Source: Prescottella equi (GTDB taxonomy: Bacteria > Actinomycetota > Actinomycetes > Mycobacteriales > Mycobacteriaceae). From it: DNA of 64,000 nt. Position 1 is the stretch's first letter; every line of letters begins with the position of its first letter. Both the position numbers and the translations under genes were made by a program. The notes beneath the pieces were generated by a model. The model worked only from the letters and a program-made list of their open reading frames with translations. It had not been told where the DNA came from and did not search any database. The stretch is taken from contig NZ_LWTX01000002.1 of assembly GCF_002094305.1 (NCBI RefSeq), positions 496,001-560,000 on the forward strand. The letters are read 5' to 3'. This document shows positions 19,013 to 27,921 of this stretch, in pieces.

Positions 19013-20002
19013 TCACCACGCGTTCAACGCGTTCAGGATCTGTGGTCGCGCCTGCCACAGCTCGCCCGACCAGTACGGCCACGCATGGGTACCGGTGCCG
19101 CGGAACTGAAAGTTCGCGGGAATGCCCAGGGTGTGCAGACGAAACTCGAATGCCCGCGTGGTGACCATGGACAGGAACTCGAGGCCCATCGCCATCGTCG
19201 TGTTCCAGTAGCCGACCGGGTCGGTGGGCCGGTCGTACACGCCCGGTATCCCGTTGCCGGCGGACACGTACATCGACAGGCCCTGCAGTTGCGGCGCCGA
19301 GACGAACGGATCGTTGCGCATCCACGCCGGATCCCACGGGAAGCCCCACATCGAGTCGGCGTTGTAGCGGCCCGCGTCGTACATCGCAATCCGAATCGCC
19401 TCGCGCATGCCCGGCGCCGTCGTATTCAGATAGCCCGACAGCGAACCGGCGAATCGGAACTGGTCACGATGGTAGGCGGCGAGCGTCATTGCGGCCGTTC
19501 CCCCCATCGACAACCCGACGACTCCGGTATTCGTGCGGTCCACACCGAAATTGGCCAGATAGTCGGGCAGTTCGCGAGTAAGAAACGTCTCCCATTTGTA
19601 GGTGATCGGCTGAGCATTGAAATTGCTGGGGTTGTACCAGTCCGAATAGAAGCTGGCTTCGCCGCCCACGGGCATGACGAGAGTGACGTTGTCCAGCGCG
19701 AACTGCTCCATCGCATTGGTCTCGAAGCTCCACGCGTTGCGGTCGTTGCGTGCCCGCATGCCGTCGAGTAGATACAGCGAGGCGTTGCCGCCGCGCGCGG
19801 CCCACTGGACCTGAACCTTGATGTCCCCCATCGACGAGGGGACCCACAGCTCCTGATAGCCACCTCGCGGTACCTGGCGGGCGGTCCCTGCGGAAGCCCC
19901 GGGCGCAGCCGCCAACACGCAGCCCGCGCACGTGATCAACGCGACGAGAACCGCCATCAGTCGATGCCGCCATGCCGTCGCCCAATTTCCGGAGTAGTAC
20001 AT
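19013..20002 (-). CDS. secreted mycolyltransferase (antigen 85 family)
   Basis: 329 residues. A signal peptide (about 1-38, ending ASAGTA) precedes an alpha/beta-hydrolase esterase domain. The nucleophile is Ser165 in GLSMGG and the base is the His of GTGTHAWPYW near the C terminus. The family transfers mycoloyl groups to trehalose and arabinogalactan in the cell wall, and in corynebacteria also to porin peptides. ATG 20002 gives the best signal peptide. Its presence shows the host is a mycolic-acid producer. A 19-bp direct-repeat box lies upstream. Confidence 0.92.
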   Translation of the reverse strand: MYYSGNWATAWRHRLMAVLVALITCAGCVLAAAPGASAGTARQVPRGGYQELWVPSSMGDIKVQVQWAARGGNASLYLLDGMRARNDRNAWSFETNAMEQFALDNVTLVMPVGGEASFYSDWYNPSNFNAQPITYKWETFLTRELPDYLANFGVDRTNTGVVGLSMGGTAAMTLAAYHRDQFRFAGSLSGYLNTTAPGMREAIRIAMYDAGRYNADSMWGFPWDPAWMRNDPFVSAPQLQGLSMYVSAGNGIPGVYDRPTDPVGYWNTTMAMGLEFLSMVTTRAFEFRLHTLGIPANFQFRGTGTHAWPYWSGELWQARPQILNALNAW

Positions 20003-20492
20003 CGAACCGCTTCCTGCCACCTGCCGTCGACCTCGACGAACAACGAACACAACCCTCTGTTGATCAGCTGCACACGAGCAGTCGTTAGCAGAACGAAATG
20101 TGGCAAAACTCTCTCTCGGACAATTCTTGAGAGTTCTCTGAGAGTTTCGGATGGTTCACAGATTTCGTGGTAGTCGATTTCCGGAACCACGATATGCGGC
20201 GCGATCAGCAGAAATGGCGACCCCGTCCGGTCGGCGGCCCGCGCACCGCGACGAAGAATCGCGGCCACGCGCGTCGTGGGTGGCCGCCTCGCCCCGCGAA
20301 ACGGACCGCGCGGGTTGTTGACCAAGGACGCCGGCAGCGCAGCCCGGCGACGCGCCGAAGAGAAGGGCAGCGCCACCACCCACCCCTCGAGAGTGGCGGA
20401 CGCCGCAACTTACCGAAGGGTAAGGTAAGAAGGTGCGCACGTCAACGCCCTGCGCACGACCCGTCGCGAGCCGGGGCCGGTACCGTCGACAC
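20003..20492. other. 490-base intergenic region, no gene seen
   Basis: This stretch separates the mycolyltransferase (minus) from the RluA gene (plus). The open frames within it lack ribosome sites and recognisable domains. It contains the direct-repeat box at 20128-20146. Nothing else convincing was seen. Confidence 0.5.
20128..20146 (-). promoter_or_regulatory. 19-bp direct-repeat box (MprA-like geometry) upstream of the mycolyltransferase
   Basis: On the minus strand the octamer AACTCTCA occurs twice with a 3-base gap (11-base period), 126 bases before the gene start. Two 8-base direct repeats separated by 3 bases is the geometry described for MprA, the envelope-stress response regulator of mycobacteria. 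Identity of the binder is inferred. Confidence 0.45.
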
Positions 20493-21386
20493 GTGCCCGC
20501 CGCTCCCCTGCCCGTCCGCGACGGACTGAATCCCACCCGACTGCGCCTACCCGACGACGGCGCGTGGCCCACCGCGCTCGGGTACCTACTGTCGCGGTTT
20601 CCCGGCGACGCGAAGAGGTTGCAGGAGAAGGTGGATGCGGGTGAGGTGGTCGACGAGCACGGCACGCCGATCGACGCCGTCACCGCGTACCGGCCCCGCG
20701 CGTTCCTCTACCTCTACCGCGACCCACCGGCCGAGAAGCGCGTCCCGTTCGAGGTGGACGTCCTGCACCGTGACCAGGACCTGCTCGTGGTCGACAAGCC
20801 GCACTTCCTCGCGAGCACCCCGCGCGGCGCGTACGTAGTCGAGTCGGCCCTGGTCCGGTTGCGCCGCGAACTCGATCTACCCGAACTGACCCCCGCGCAC
20901 CGACTGGACCGGATCACCGCCGGGGTGCTGCTGTTCACGGTGCGCCGCGAGGCACGGCGCGCGTACCAGTCACTCTTCGACGAACGCCGGGCGACAAAGG
21001 TGTACGAGGCGCTCGCACGGCACGATCCGTCCCTGCACCTGCCGGTCACGGTACGGAGCCGAATCATCAAGGAGCGCGGCGTACTACAGGCGCGCGAGGT
21101 GGACGGCGAGCCGAATGCGGAGAGTCGCATCGAACTGCTCGACGTCCGCGACGGCGTGGGCCACTACCGGCTGCTGCCACGCACCGGCAAGACCCATCAG
21201 TTGCGCCTGCACATGTGCTCGCTCGGCGTCCCGATCATCGGCGACAACTTCTATCCGCGCTTCTACGACGTGGCCTCCGACGACTATTCCGACCCGTTGC
21301 GCCTGCTCGCACGCAGTCTCGAGTTCGACGATCCCTACACCGGCGTCCGCCGCCGCTTCGAGAGCCGGCGCACGCTCACCGTTTGA
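20493..21386 (+). CDS. RluA-family 23S rRNA/tRNA pseudouridine synthase
   Basis: 297 residues. The catalytic motif is HRLDRITAGVLLF, with the essential Asp. A GKTHQLRLHMCSLGVPIIGD block is the standard RluA C-terminal motif. The segment before the domain (VDVLHRDQDLLVVDKP) is also typical. GTG 20493 is used because upstream residues look unrelated; the start is uncertain. The target uridine cannot be told from sequence. Confidence 0.9.
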   Translation: MPAAPLPVRDGLNPTRLRLPDDGAWPTALGYLLSRFPGDAKRLQEKVDAGEVVDEHGTPIDAVTAYRPRAFLYLYRDPPAEKRVPFEVDVLHRDQDLLVVDKPHFLASTPRGAYVVESALVRLRRELDLPELTPAHRLDRITAGVLLFTVRREARRAYQSLFDERRATKVYEALARHDPSLHLPVTVRSRIIKERGVLQAREVDGEPNAESRIELLDVRDGVGHYRLLPRTGKTHQLRLHMCSLGVPIIGDNFYPRFYDVASDDYSDPLRLLARSLEFDDPYTGVRRRFESRRTLTV

Positions 21387-21497
21387 CGTTCCGGTCCGGG
21401 ATTTCCCATTGCCCGGGCGAATCAGACCACTCGAAACCAAGCAAGTGCTAGGTTGCCTGACATCTCGCAAGGAACGACGCCAGCAGGGAGCACACCA

Positions 21498-22274
21498 GTG
21501 AGCACCACATCCTCGAGTTCGACGACGACCACCGCCCTCGTCACGGGCGGCACCGGCGGGATCGGCGCCGCGATCGTCCGCCGACTCGCAGCCGAGGGAC
21601 ACAACGTCGTCCTGACCTACCGATCCAACGCCGACGCCGCCGCCAAGTTGGTCACCGAGGTCGAGGAACTCGGCGTCCGTGCCGCAGCGCACTCGGTCGA
21701 CCTCACCGACGCCCGGCAGCTGGGCGACCTCGTCGCCGCGATCACCGCAGACTTCGGCGACCTGTCGATCCTGGTCCATGCGGCCGGCCCGCACGTGCCG
21801 ATGGTGCACCTGTCGAAGGTCGAGCCGTCCACGTACGCTGCGCATCTCACCGACGAGGCGACCGCGTTCTTCACCGTCGTGCAGGCCTGCCTGCCGGCGC
21901 TGCGCGAGGCGTCGGGCTCGGTTGTCGCCGTCACCACCGCCGCCACCGACCGCTACCCCGTTCGGGACGGGCTGTCGGCGGGAACCAAGGGCGCCGTCGA
22001 GGCGCTGGTGCGCGGCTTCGCCGCCGAGGAGGGGCGCTTCGGCGTCCGCTTCAACGCGGTCGGCCCGGGCATGCTCACCGACGGCATGGCCGAACGGCTC
22101 ATCAGCTCCCAGAGCCTGGACCAGCGGGCACTCGACGTCACGATGAGCCGGATCCCACTGCAGAAGTTCGGGACCGCGGTCGACATCGCCGAAGCCGTCT
22201 GTTTCCTCGCGAGCCCCAAGGCCGGTTTCGTGACGGGCCAGAAGCTCAACGTCGACGGCGGCTACACCGTCTGA
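21498..22274 (+). CDS. SDR, 3-oxoacyl-ACP reductase-like
   Basis: 258 residues. Cofactor motif TGGTGGIG, then HAAGPH in place of NNAG and a catalytic Tyr-Lys pair displaced (LSAGTKGAVEAL, where the usual YxxxK Tyr is a Ser). The last residues (GFVTGQKLNVDGGYTV) are typical of FabG-like proteins. GTG 21498 with a GGGAG ribosome site is preferred over ATG 21453. The missing catalytic Tyr suggests altered or lost oxidoreductase activity. A single gene between RluA and the convergent TetR. Confidence 0.8.
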   Translation: MSTTSSSSTTTTALVTGGTGGIGAAIVRRLAAEGHNVVLTYRSNADAAAKLVTEVEELGVRAAAHSVDLTDARQLGDLVAAITADFGDLSILVHAAGPHVPMVHLSKVEPSTYAAHLTDEATAFFTVVQACLPALREASGSVVAVTTAATDRYPVRDGLSAGTKGAVEALVRGFAAEEGRFGVRFNAVGPGMLTDGMAERLISSQSLDQRALDVTMSRIPLQKFGTAVDIAEAVCFLASPKAGFVTGQKLNVDGGYTV

Positions 22275-22296
22275 GCCGTCCCCGACCGGCTCGGGA

Positions 22297-22863
22297 TCAC
22301 GGCAGCAGCAACCGCGCCGAGATCTCGAGCCTGTCGGCGATGTGCCCGTACGAGTCGTACCCCATCCCGGCCCGCAGCAACGCGCCCGCGTACAGCATTT
22401 CGAGCGCCTCGAGGAGGTCGTCGTCGGGTTCGTCGCCCATCGCGTGGAGCAGTCGCTTACGGATCTCGAGTCCGATGCGCGCCCGCAGGTGCACGACGTC
22501 GGGGTCGCGGCCCAACAGCGCGGTCGTGACGGCGGCCGCGAGTTCGGGCTCGTCGGAGACCAGCAGTGCGACGCTGCGCAGCACCTCGACGATGCGGGTG
22601 GTCCGGTCGTCGGAGACCGGCTCGTCGGCCGGCATCGCCGCCAGCCGGCGCCAGAACACCTCCGCGACCAGGTGTTCCTTCGACGAGAAGTAGGTGTAGG
22701 CCGTGGCCGGCGCCACCCCGGCCTGCTTCGCCACCAAACGAACGGTCAATCCGGCGAACCCGTTCTCGCGTAACACCTCCACGGCGCAGCGAGTCAGCCG
22801 AGACACCGTCTCGGCCTGCTTGGTCGTCAGCCGACGACGGGTCGATTCGAAATCGCCAGACAC
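22297..22863 (-). CDS. TetR-family regulator downstream of the Kst4D-like gene
   Basis: 188 residues with an N-terminal TetR DNA-binding domain (LTVRLVAKQAGVAPATAYTY) and the ensuing FSSKEHL helix. GTG 22863 is the most likely start and lies 11 bases after the stop of the steroid dehydrogenase, so the two are probably co-transcribed. It may control the steroid operon. Confidence 0.85.
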   Translation of the reverse strand: MSGDFESTRRRLTTKQAETVSRLTRCAVEVLRENGFAGLTVRLVAKQAGVAPATAYTYFSSKEHLVAEVFWRRLAAMPADEPVSDDRTTRIVEVLRSVALLVSDEPELAAAVTTALLGRDPDVVHLRARIGLEIRKRLLHAMGDEPDDDLLEALEMLYAGALLRAGMGYDSYGHIADRLEISARLLLP

Positions 22864-22874
22864 ATGTCCGGAGG

Positions 22875-24497
22875 CTACGCGAGCCGCCCACCTCGTGCCA
22901 CGACGGCCCCCGCCCGGCGCCCCGAGTACACGCAGTCGGCGATGGACAGGCCGCTGACGTAGGACTGCGAGCACACCCCGACCGCGGTGCGTCCGGCCGC
23001 GTACAGACCGGGGATCGGAGCGCCGTCCGCCCCGGTCACCGCCCCGGTCCACTCGTCGACCGTCAGGCCACCGAGCGTGAGCACCGGGCACGGGAACCCG
23101 GCCTGCACCCGGATCGAGCAGTCGAACGCGTAGAACGGGCCGTCGACCAGTGGCGTGACGTGAGCGGGATCCTTGCCCATCGCATCGGGCACCCCGGCCC
23201 GACGGTCCGCGTTGTACCGCTCGAGCGTCCGCGCCAAGCCCGCCGGATCGATGCCGGTACGGCGGGCGAGCTCCTCGGCAGTCGCACCCTTCTTGTGGCC
23301 CACGGTGTACAGGTACGTCGTCTGCAGACGCTGGAACCACAGCGTCTGTTCGGGGACCTGACGTTTCGCGTCGGCGAGGACGCGCGAGTCGACGACGAGA
23401 TACGCGGCGACATCGGTCTGCTCGGCGATGTGCTCGCCGATCTTCGCGCCGTAGAACAGTTCGTTGCAGATGCGCTCGCCCTCCTTGTTGACGAGCACGC
23501 CCTCGGTCATCGCGATCGGCGGATTGAAGAAGCGCCACGCCGACACCCGTTCCATGCGATCGGTGGCACCGCCGGCGGACTGCCCCAACCGGATACCGCT
23601 GCCGTCGTCGCCGATCGTGCCCAGCCCGGTCCCGCCGAGATAGCGCGGCGCGTACTCGCCGAGCATCTCCCGATCGAAGACGAATCCCCCGGCGGCGAGG
23701 ATGACACCCTTGCGCGCCCGGTACCGGCGCACCACCGAGTGCCCGTCCTCGATCCGACGGATGGGGCCGTCCATCAGGCGACCGACCGGGCGGTAGTAGA
23801 GGTTCCACTTGCGGTTGAGCGACCCGAGCACGCGGTGCAGGACGCGGCGCCCCCGGGCCCGCGGATCCACCTCGCGGCACTCGACGCCGATCACCGTCCC
23901 GGCGTCGTCGGTGATCAGCGACGTCACCGTGGTCTGGCAGCGGACGTCGATACCCCAGCGCTTGCGGGCCGACTTCGCCATCGCCGAGAAGAACACCTTG
24001 CCCGACGTGCCCTTGCCCTTGGTCCGGTGACCGCGCGGGGCCGGGGTCGCCGCGTCCTTGTACGGCGGCGCCAGTTCGTTGCCCGAGTAGTACAGGTAGT
24101 ACTCGTTGGTGGGATACGACGTCTTCCGTGGCGCCATGCTGCCCTCGAACGGCACTCCCAGGCGCTCGAGCCACTGCAGGTTCTCGACACTGCGCTCACA
24201 GAAGTCTTCGAGCAGTTCGTCGGAGACCACGCCTGCCGTCTCGAGCTTCAGGTAGTCGAACATCGCCGACGGGGTGTCGTCGAAGCCGGCCTCCTTCTGC
24301 TGCGCAGTTCCACCGCCCGCGTAGTAGATGCCGCCGCTGATCGCGGTCGCCCCACCGCCCTGGAACCTCTCCACCACCAACACATCGGCACCCAGGTCGG
24401 CGGCCTCGATGGCGGCGCTGGCACCGGCCGCGCCGAAGCCGACCACCACGACGTCCGCCTCGCCGTCCCACTTCTCGGATCCAGCGTACGACTGCAT
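22875..24497 (-). CDS. FAD-dependent 3-ketosteroid dehydrogenase, Kst4D-like
   Basis: 540 residues. The FAD-binding motif is GFGAAG (20-25), followed by VVERFQGGGATAISGGIYYA, and the fold closes with GLYAAGRTAVGVCSQSYVSG. The 'GGGATAISGG' segment resembles 3-ketosteroid delta-4(5-alpha)-dehydrogenases more than the delta-1 enzymes (KstD), from memory. The family dehydrogenates ring A of 3-ketosteroids. It is the middle gene of a minus-strand unit with the HsaA-like gene 33 bases upstream. Confidence 0.82.
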   Translation of the reverse strand: MQSYAGSEKWDGEADVVVVGFGAAGASAAIEAADLGADVLVVERFQGGGATAISGGIYYAGGGTAQQKEAGFDDTPSAMFDYLKLETAGVVSDELLEDFCERSVENLQWLERLGVPFEGSMAPRKTSYPTNEYYLYYSGNELAPPYKDAATPAPRGHRTKGKGTSGKVFFSAMAKSARKRWGIDVRCQTTVTSLITDDAGTVIGVECREVDPRARGRRVLHRVLGSLNRKWNLYYRPVGRLMDGPIRRIEDGHSVVRRYRARKGVILAAGGFVFDREMLGEYAPRYLGGTGLGTIGDDGSGIRLGQSAGGATDRMERVSAWRFFNPPIAMTEGVLVNKEGERICNELFYGAKIGEHIAEQTDVAAYLVVDSRVLADAKRQVPEQTLWFQRLQTTYLYTVGHKKGATAEELARRTGIDPAGLARTLERYNADRRAGVPDAMGKDPAHVTPLVDGPFYAFDCSIRVQAGFPCPVLTLGGLTVDEWTGAVTGADGAPIPGLYAAGRTAVGVCSQSYVSGLSIADCVYSGRRAGAVVARGGRLA

Positions 24498-24530
24498 GTT
24501 TCGCCTCCCACTGATTCTGCGACCCGGGGT

Positions 24531-25706
24531 TCACACCCACGCGTCGTGGATGTCCCGGCCTAGTTCGTTGCGCCCGAACAACACCAGCGGCTGGTACGGG
24601 TCGTTGATCACGTGAGCCCGTCCTGCATGGGCATCGCGCCAGAAACGCTGGATCGGGGCATCGGTACGCAGGGCACCCCCACCGGCGTGGTCGAAAAGAC
24701 GATCGATCGCGCCGACGGCCATGCTCGACGCACTCACCTGGTCGCGGCGGGCCTTGACCCGCAACGACACCGGAATGCGGACGTCGGCGTGCGCGAAGTC
24801 CAGCATCTCGGAGAAGTTGCGCTCCAACTGCATCCAGGCCAGTTCGATGTCGCGCGCCGACTCGGCCAGCGCGGCCTGCATGAACTGATCGTCCGTGAAC
24901 CGCAACGGACTCACCGCGGCGGTTCGGCCGGTCTGGTACGCGGTGAACGCGGAGTAGGCTCCGTCGGCCATCCCGACGATCGGCGCAGTGATCGTCGTCG
25001 AGAAGACCGCGGAGAACGGCAGGCGGTAGAGCGGCGCCGTGTTGACCGCCTGACCGGGACCGGCGCACTGCACCGTGGACGTGAAACTCAACGTCCGGTA
25101 GTCCGGAACGAAGACGTCCTCGACCACGAGGTCGTTGCTGCCGGTGCCGCGCAATCCCACGGTGTGCCAGACGTCGTCGATGCGATAGTCCCGGGCCGGG
25201 ATCAGAAAGGTACGGAAATCGATGGGGTCGCCGGCGTCGTCGACGACCAGACCGCCGACGAGCACCCAGTCGGCGTGGGCCGATCCGGACGAGTAACTCC
25301 ACCGGCCCGAGAAGAAGAATCCGCCGTCGGACGCGATCGCCCGCCCCATCGGCGCGTATGCCGACGACATCAGTGTGTCCGGATTCGCTCCCCACACGTC
25401 TCGCTGGGCCCGCACGTCGAACAGCGCCAACTGCCAGGGATGCACGCCGACGACCGACGCCACCCACCCCGTCGATCCGCACGCGCCGGCGAGAGATCGC
25501 ACCGCGGCGTAGTAGTCGCGGGGATCCGCCTCGAATCCGCCGAACGCGTGGGGTTGGAGCAGACGGAAATAGCCGATCTCGGTGAGCCTGGCGATCACTT
25601 CCGTGGAGATCTGCCGGTCCCGCTCGACCTGGCCGGCGCGGTCGCGCAGCATCGGCAACAGGTCCCTGATGTCGTCGAAGACGTCGACGACCTGCCGATC
25701 ACCCAT
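24531..25706 (-). CDS. HsaA-like flavin-dependent monooxygenase (acyl-CoA dehydrogenase fold)
   Basis: 391 residues, the length of HsaA, the oxygenase component that hydroxylates 3-HSA in steroid ring A/B degradation. Matching blocks include LAGACGSTGWVASVVGVHPW, VGLRGTGSNDLVVEDVFVP and the C-terminal APIQRFWRDAHAGRAHVIND. An HsaB-type flavin reductase is not adjacent. ATG 25706 (MGDRQVVDVF) fits the family N terminus. It is the first gene of the Kst4D operon, with a palindrome upstream. It may act on an analogue rather than 3-HSA itself. Confidence 0.86.
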   Translation of the reverse strand: MGDRQVVDVFDDIRDLLPMLRDRAGQVERDRQISTEVIARLTEIGYFRLLQPHAFGGFEADPRDYYAAVRSLAGACGSTGWVASVVGVHPWQLALFDVRAQRDVWGANPDTLMSSAYAPMGRAIASDGGFFFSGRWSYSSGSAHADWVLVGGLVVDDAGDPIDFRTFLIPARDYRIDDVWHTVGLRGTGSNDLVVEDVFVPDYRTLSFTSTVQCAGPGQAVNTAPLYRLPFSAVFSTTITAPIVGMADGAYSAFTAYQTGRTAAVSPLRFTDDQFMQAALAESARDIELAWMQLERNFSEMLDFAHADVRIPVSLRVKARRDQVSASSMAVGAIDRLFDHAGGGALRTDAPIQRFWRDAHAGRAHVINDPYQPLVLFGRNELGRDIHDAWV

Positions 25707-25868
25707 CGCACCCCTGTCCGCGCCGAGGGCACCCTCCACGGCCGCATCCGAACCGACCGAACACTCGGGCGATCACCTCCATCGGGGTGAGGGTAGAACA
25801 GGGTGCAGAGTTTGTCGACGATCTACGGTGAACACGGAGGCCAGGACGCCGAAAAGACCGGGCGCCGA

Positions 25869-25888
25869 AACTGGAATCTGTTCCAGTT
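25869..25888. promoter_or_regulatory. perfect palindromic operator upstream of the HsaA/Kst4D operon
   Basis: AACTGGAATCTGTTCCAGTT consists of two perfect 8-base arms with a 4-base centre, 163 bases upstream of the HsaA-like start. The arms resemble the KstR operator type (CTAGAAC...GTTCTAG) with changes. A run of ten G follows at 25897-25906. Confidence 0.6.
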
Positions 25889-25921
25889 CTGGAGGCGGGG
25901 GGGGGGATCGCCGAGCGAGCG

Positions 25922-26524
25922 TCAGGCGTAGTCGGCGAGCACCAGACGAATTACGTCCTCGACGTTTCGCACGGCCTGCGCGTAGCTGATGCGGCCCGCC
26001 GTCCAGAAGGACAGCGCCGCGAGCATCGTCCCGTCGACGGCCAGGATCGCAACCCGGGACACGTGGTCGGGAACCCCGTCCATGAGGGCGAATGTCGCGG
26101 CGTGGTTCACGTGCGCGCGCCGCTGCATCGACTGCCGGACGTAGGGGTCGGACGACGCCGTCAACTCCAGGTCGAGCCGAGCAAAGTTCGGGCCCCTCTG
26201 AAATGCCCTCAACTGGCGGCGGTACAGCGCGAGCACCCTTTCACACACACTGCGATCGTCGGACTCGCCGGAGGCATCCGCCCGGGCGCGTTCGACCTCG
26301 AGCTTGCGGGACAGCCTGTCGTTCCAGGCCTCCATCGAGGCCGCCATCAGGTGTTCCTTCGTGGGGAAATAGCGATACAGCGTCCCCAGCGCGACGCCGG
26401 ACCGCTCGGACACCTCCCGCATCTGGATCCGGTCGGGCTCCGTCTCCTGCAGGAGGTCGATCACCGCCTCGGTGAGGGCCGCCCGCCGCCCCCGCTGGCG
26501 CGCCGTCATCCCCTCCGTCGACAT
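25922..26524 (-). CDS. TetR-family regulator, KstR-like position
   Basis: 200 residues from ATG 26524 (MSTEGMTARQRGRRAALTEA); an upstream ATG at 26548 adds eight residues. The helix-turn-helix is IQMREVSERSGVALGTLYRY followed by FPTKEHL. The C-terminal ligand domain is similar in layout to KstR. The gene lies upstream of and in line with the HsaA-Kst4D operon, with the palindrome between them, and divergent from the IclR gene. Confidence 0.87.
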   Translation of the reverse strand: MSTEGMTARQRGRRAALTEAVIDLLQETEPDRIQMREVSERSGVALGTLYRYFPTKEHLMAASMEAWNDRLSRKLEVERARADASGESDDRSVCERVLALYRRQLRAFQRGPNFARLDLELTASSDPYVRQSMQRRAHVNHAATFALMDGVPDHVSRVAILAVDGTMLAALSFWTAGRISYAQAVRNVEDVIRLVLADYA

Positions 26525-26690
26525 CGGAGCGCCACAGTCACCTCGCACCGCGCCACGATAACGCAGCCATCCGAAGTATTTGAAACATCGTTCTCACTTC
26601 TCGTGAAAGACGTACCATCGAAATATCTTTCGGAGCCACCCCGTACTCACGGGTAGCGCTCCACGGTGGGGGTCAATCGCCCCGCTCGGC

Positions 26691-26719
26691 TTGTTGCACA
26701 GCCCCGCGGTGGGTATAAC
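26691..26719 (+). promoter_or_regulatory. sigma-70-like promoter of the IclR gene
   Basis: TTGTTG (26691-26696) and TATAAC (26714-26719) are 17 bases apart and end about 40 bases before the GTG at 26761. Confidence 0.5.
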
Positions 26720-26760
26720 GAATGGACCGGTAGGCGATCGCGCCGGGGATTGGAGGAGCC

Positions 26761-27519
26761 GTGACCGTCATCGACGACGAAGTGAGGGCCGCGGTCGCGG
26801 ACGTCCCCCCGACGATGGCCGAGCGGATCACGCTGATCCTCGACCAGTTCGACGGCGCCGGCACCCGGCTCACCGCGGAGGACCTCGTCCAGCTCACGAG
26901 CATCCCGCGATCGACCACCCACCGCATCCTCGACCAGTTGACACAGTTGAACTGGCTGAGGCACAACCGGACGGGTTACCGCCTGGGGTGGCGGGCGATC
27001 GCCCTGGGACGCAGCAACGAGCGCGACGAACTGCGCGCTGCAGCCGCCCCGCATCTGCATCAGTTGCACCTTCACACCCGCATGATCACGCACCTGTCGG
27101 TTCTCGACGGCCGCGACGTCGTGTGGCTGGACAAACTCGGCGGCCGCTGCGCCGACACGATCGCCACGCGGGTCGGCGGGCGCAGCCGGGCCGACCTCAC
27201 CAGCGAGGGCAGGGCAATGTTGTCCCTGTTGCCCCCGGAACACGTCGACGTGCTGTACGGCGACATCCTCTCGACGGAGTCTCTTCGCGAACTGCACGGA
27301 CGCATCGGCGTCATCCGCACCCGCTACGGCCGCACGTGGGAGACCGACGCGCAAGGGGTGTCGTCGGTGAGCGCCGCCCTGCTCACCGGCGAATCCGATC
27401 ATGTTCAGCTCAGCTGCATCTCACTGCGCGGGCGGGTCCATCAGAATCAACTGCAGGGCGCGATTCCGCTGCTCGCGGCGACGGTCCGACGGGTGGCCGA
27501 GCGGATCGCGGAAGACTGA
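26761..27519 (+). CDS. IclR-family transcriptional regulator
   Basis: 252 residues: N-terminal winged helix (LTAEDLVQLTSIPRSTTHRI) and a C-terminal effector domain with VVWLDKLGGRCAD. GTG 26761 has a GGAGGAG ribosome site. It resembles the IclR at 9294-10064 in layout, and both sit beside steroid enzymes. It is probably a second steroid-cluster regulator (inference). Confidence 0.87.
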   Translation: MTVIDDEVRAAVADVPPTMAERITLILDQFDGAGTRLTAEDLVQLTSIPRSTTHRILDQLTQLNWLRHNRTGYRLGWRAIALGRSNERDELRAAAAPHLHQLHLHTRMITHLSVLDGRDVVWLDKLGGRCADTIATRVGGRSRADLTSEGRAMLSLLPPEHVDVLYGDILSTESLRELHGRIGVIRTRYGRTWETDAQGVSSVSAALLTGESDHVQLSCISLRGRVHQNQLQGAIPLLAATVRRVAERIAED

Positions 27520-27580
27520 CGGGCAGACCCGTTCACCCGGGGACCTCCGTCGGGGACGAGACGGGCCCGGAAAGCACGAA

Positions 27581-27609
27581 GTCCCTGGCACCCGAAGGTG
27601 ACCAGGGAC
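27581..27609 (-). terminator. terminator of the tRNA operon
   Basis: GTCCCTGGCACC (27581-27592) pairs with GGTGACCAGGGAC (27597-27609) with one bulged base around a CGAA loop, 51 bases beyond the last tRNA-Asp. Confidence 0.7.
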
Positions 27610-27659
27610 TGGATCGCACTGCATTGTCGACAACACTGGATTGTCGCCAATACAGAAAG

Positions 27660-27733
27660 CGACCCTGACGGGACTCGAACCCGCGACCTCCGCCGTGACA
27701 GGGCGGCGCGCTAACCAACTGCGCCACAGGGCC
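27660..27733 (-). tRNA. tRNA-Asp(GTC), second copy in the operon
   Basis: A 74-base cloverleaf: acceptor GGCCCTG pairs with CAGGGTC, the anticodon loop is CTGTCAC (GTC), the T arm carries GGTTCGAGTCC. CCA is not encoded. The gene and its short flanks are identical to the copy at 27922-27995. Confidence 0.95.
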
Positions 27734-27793
27734 TTGCTGTGCTCCTCGCGGAGCGGTACTGCATTTTCACCGAAGTCCGAGGACCTCACGTGG

Positions 27794-27867
27794 TGGCCAG
27801 AGCCGGGATCGAACCGGCGACCTTCCGCTTTTCAGGCGGACGCTCGTACCAACTGAGCTACCTGGCC
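27794..27867 (-). tRNA. tRNA-Phe(GAA)
   Basis: A 74-base cloverleaf starting GGCCAGGTAGCTCAGTTGG, anticodon loop CTGAAAA (GAA), T loop GGTTCGATCC. A CCA follows directly in the genome (27791-27793). Confidence 0.95.
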
Positions 27868-27921
27868 GTACGGCACCCGAACCGAATGCCTATCGCGCTC
27901 CATCGTTTCCGATGGAACAAG

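Noticed and set aside
20167-20529. 120-codon plus-strand frame before the RluA gene
   Set aside because: Arginine- and proline-rich, overlaps other frames, no ribosome site, no domain.
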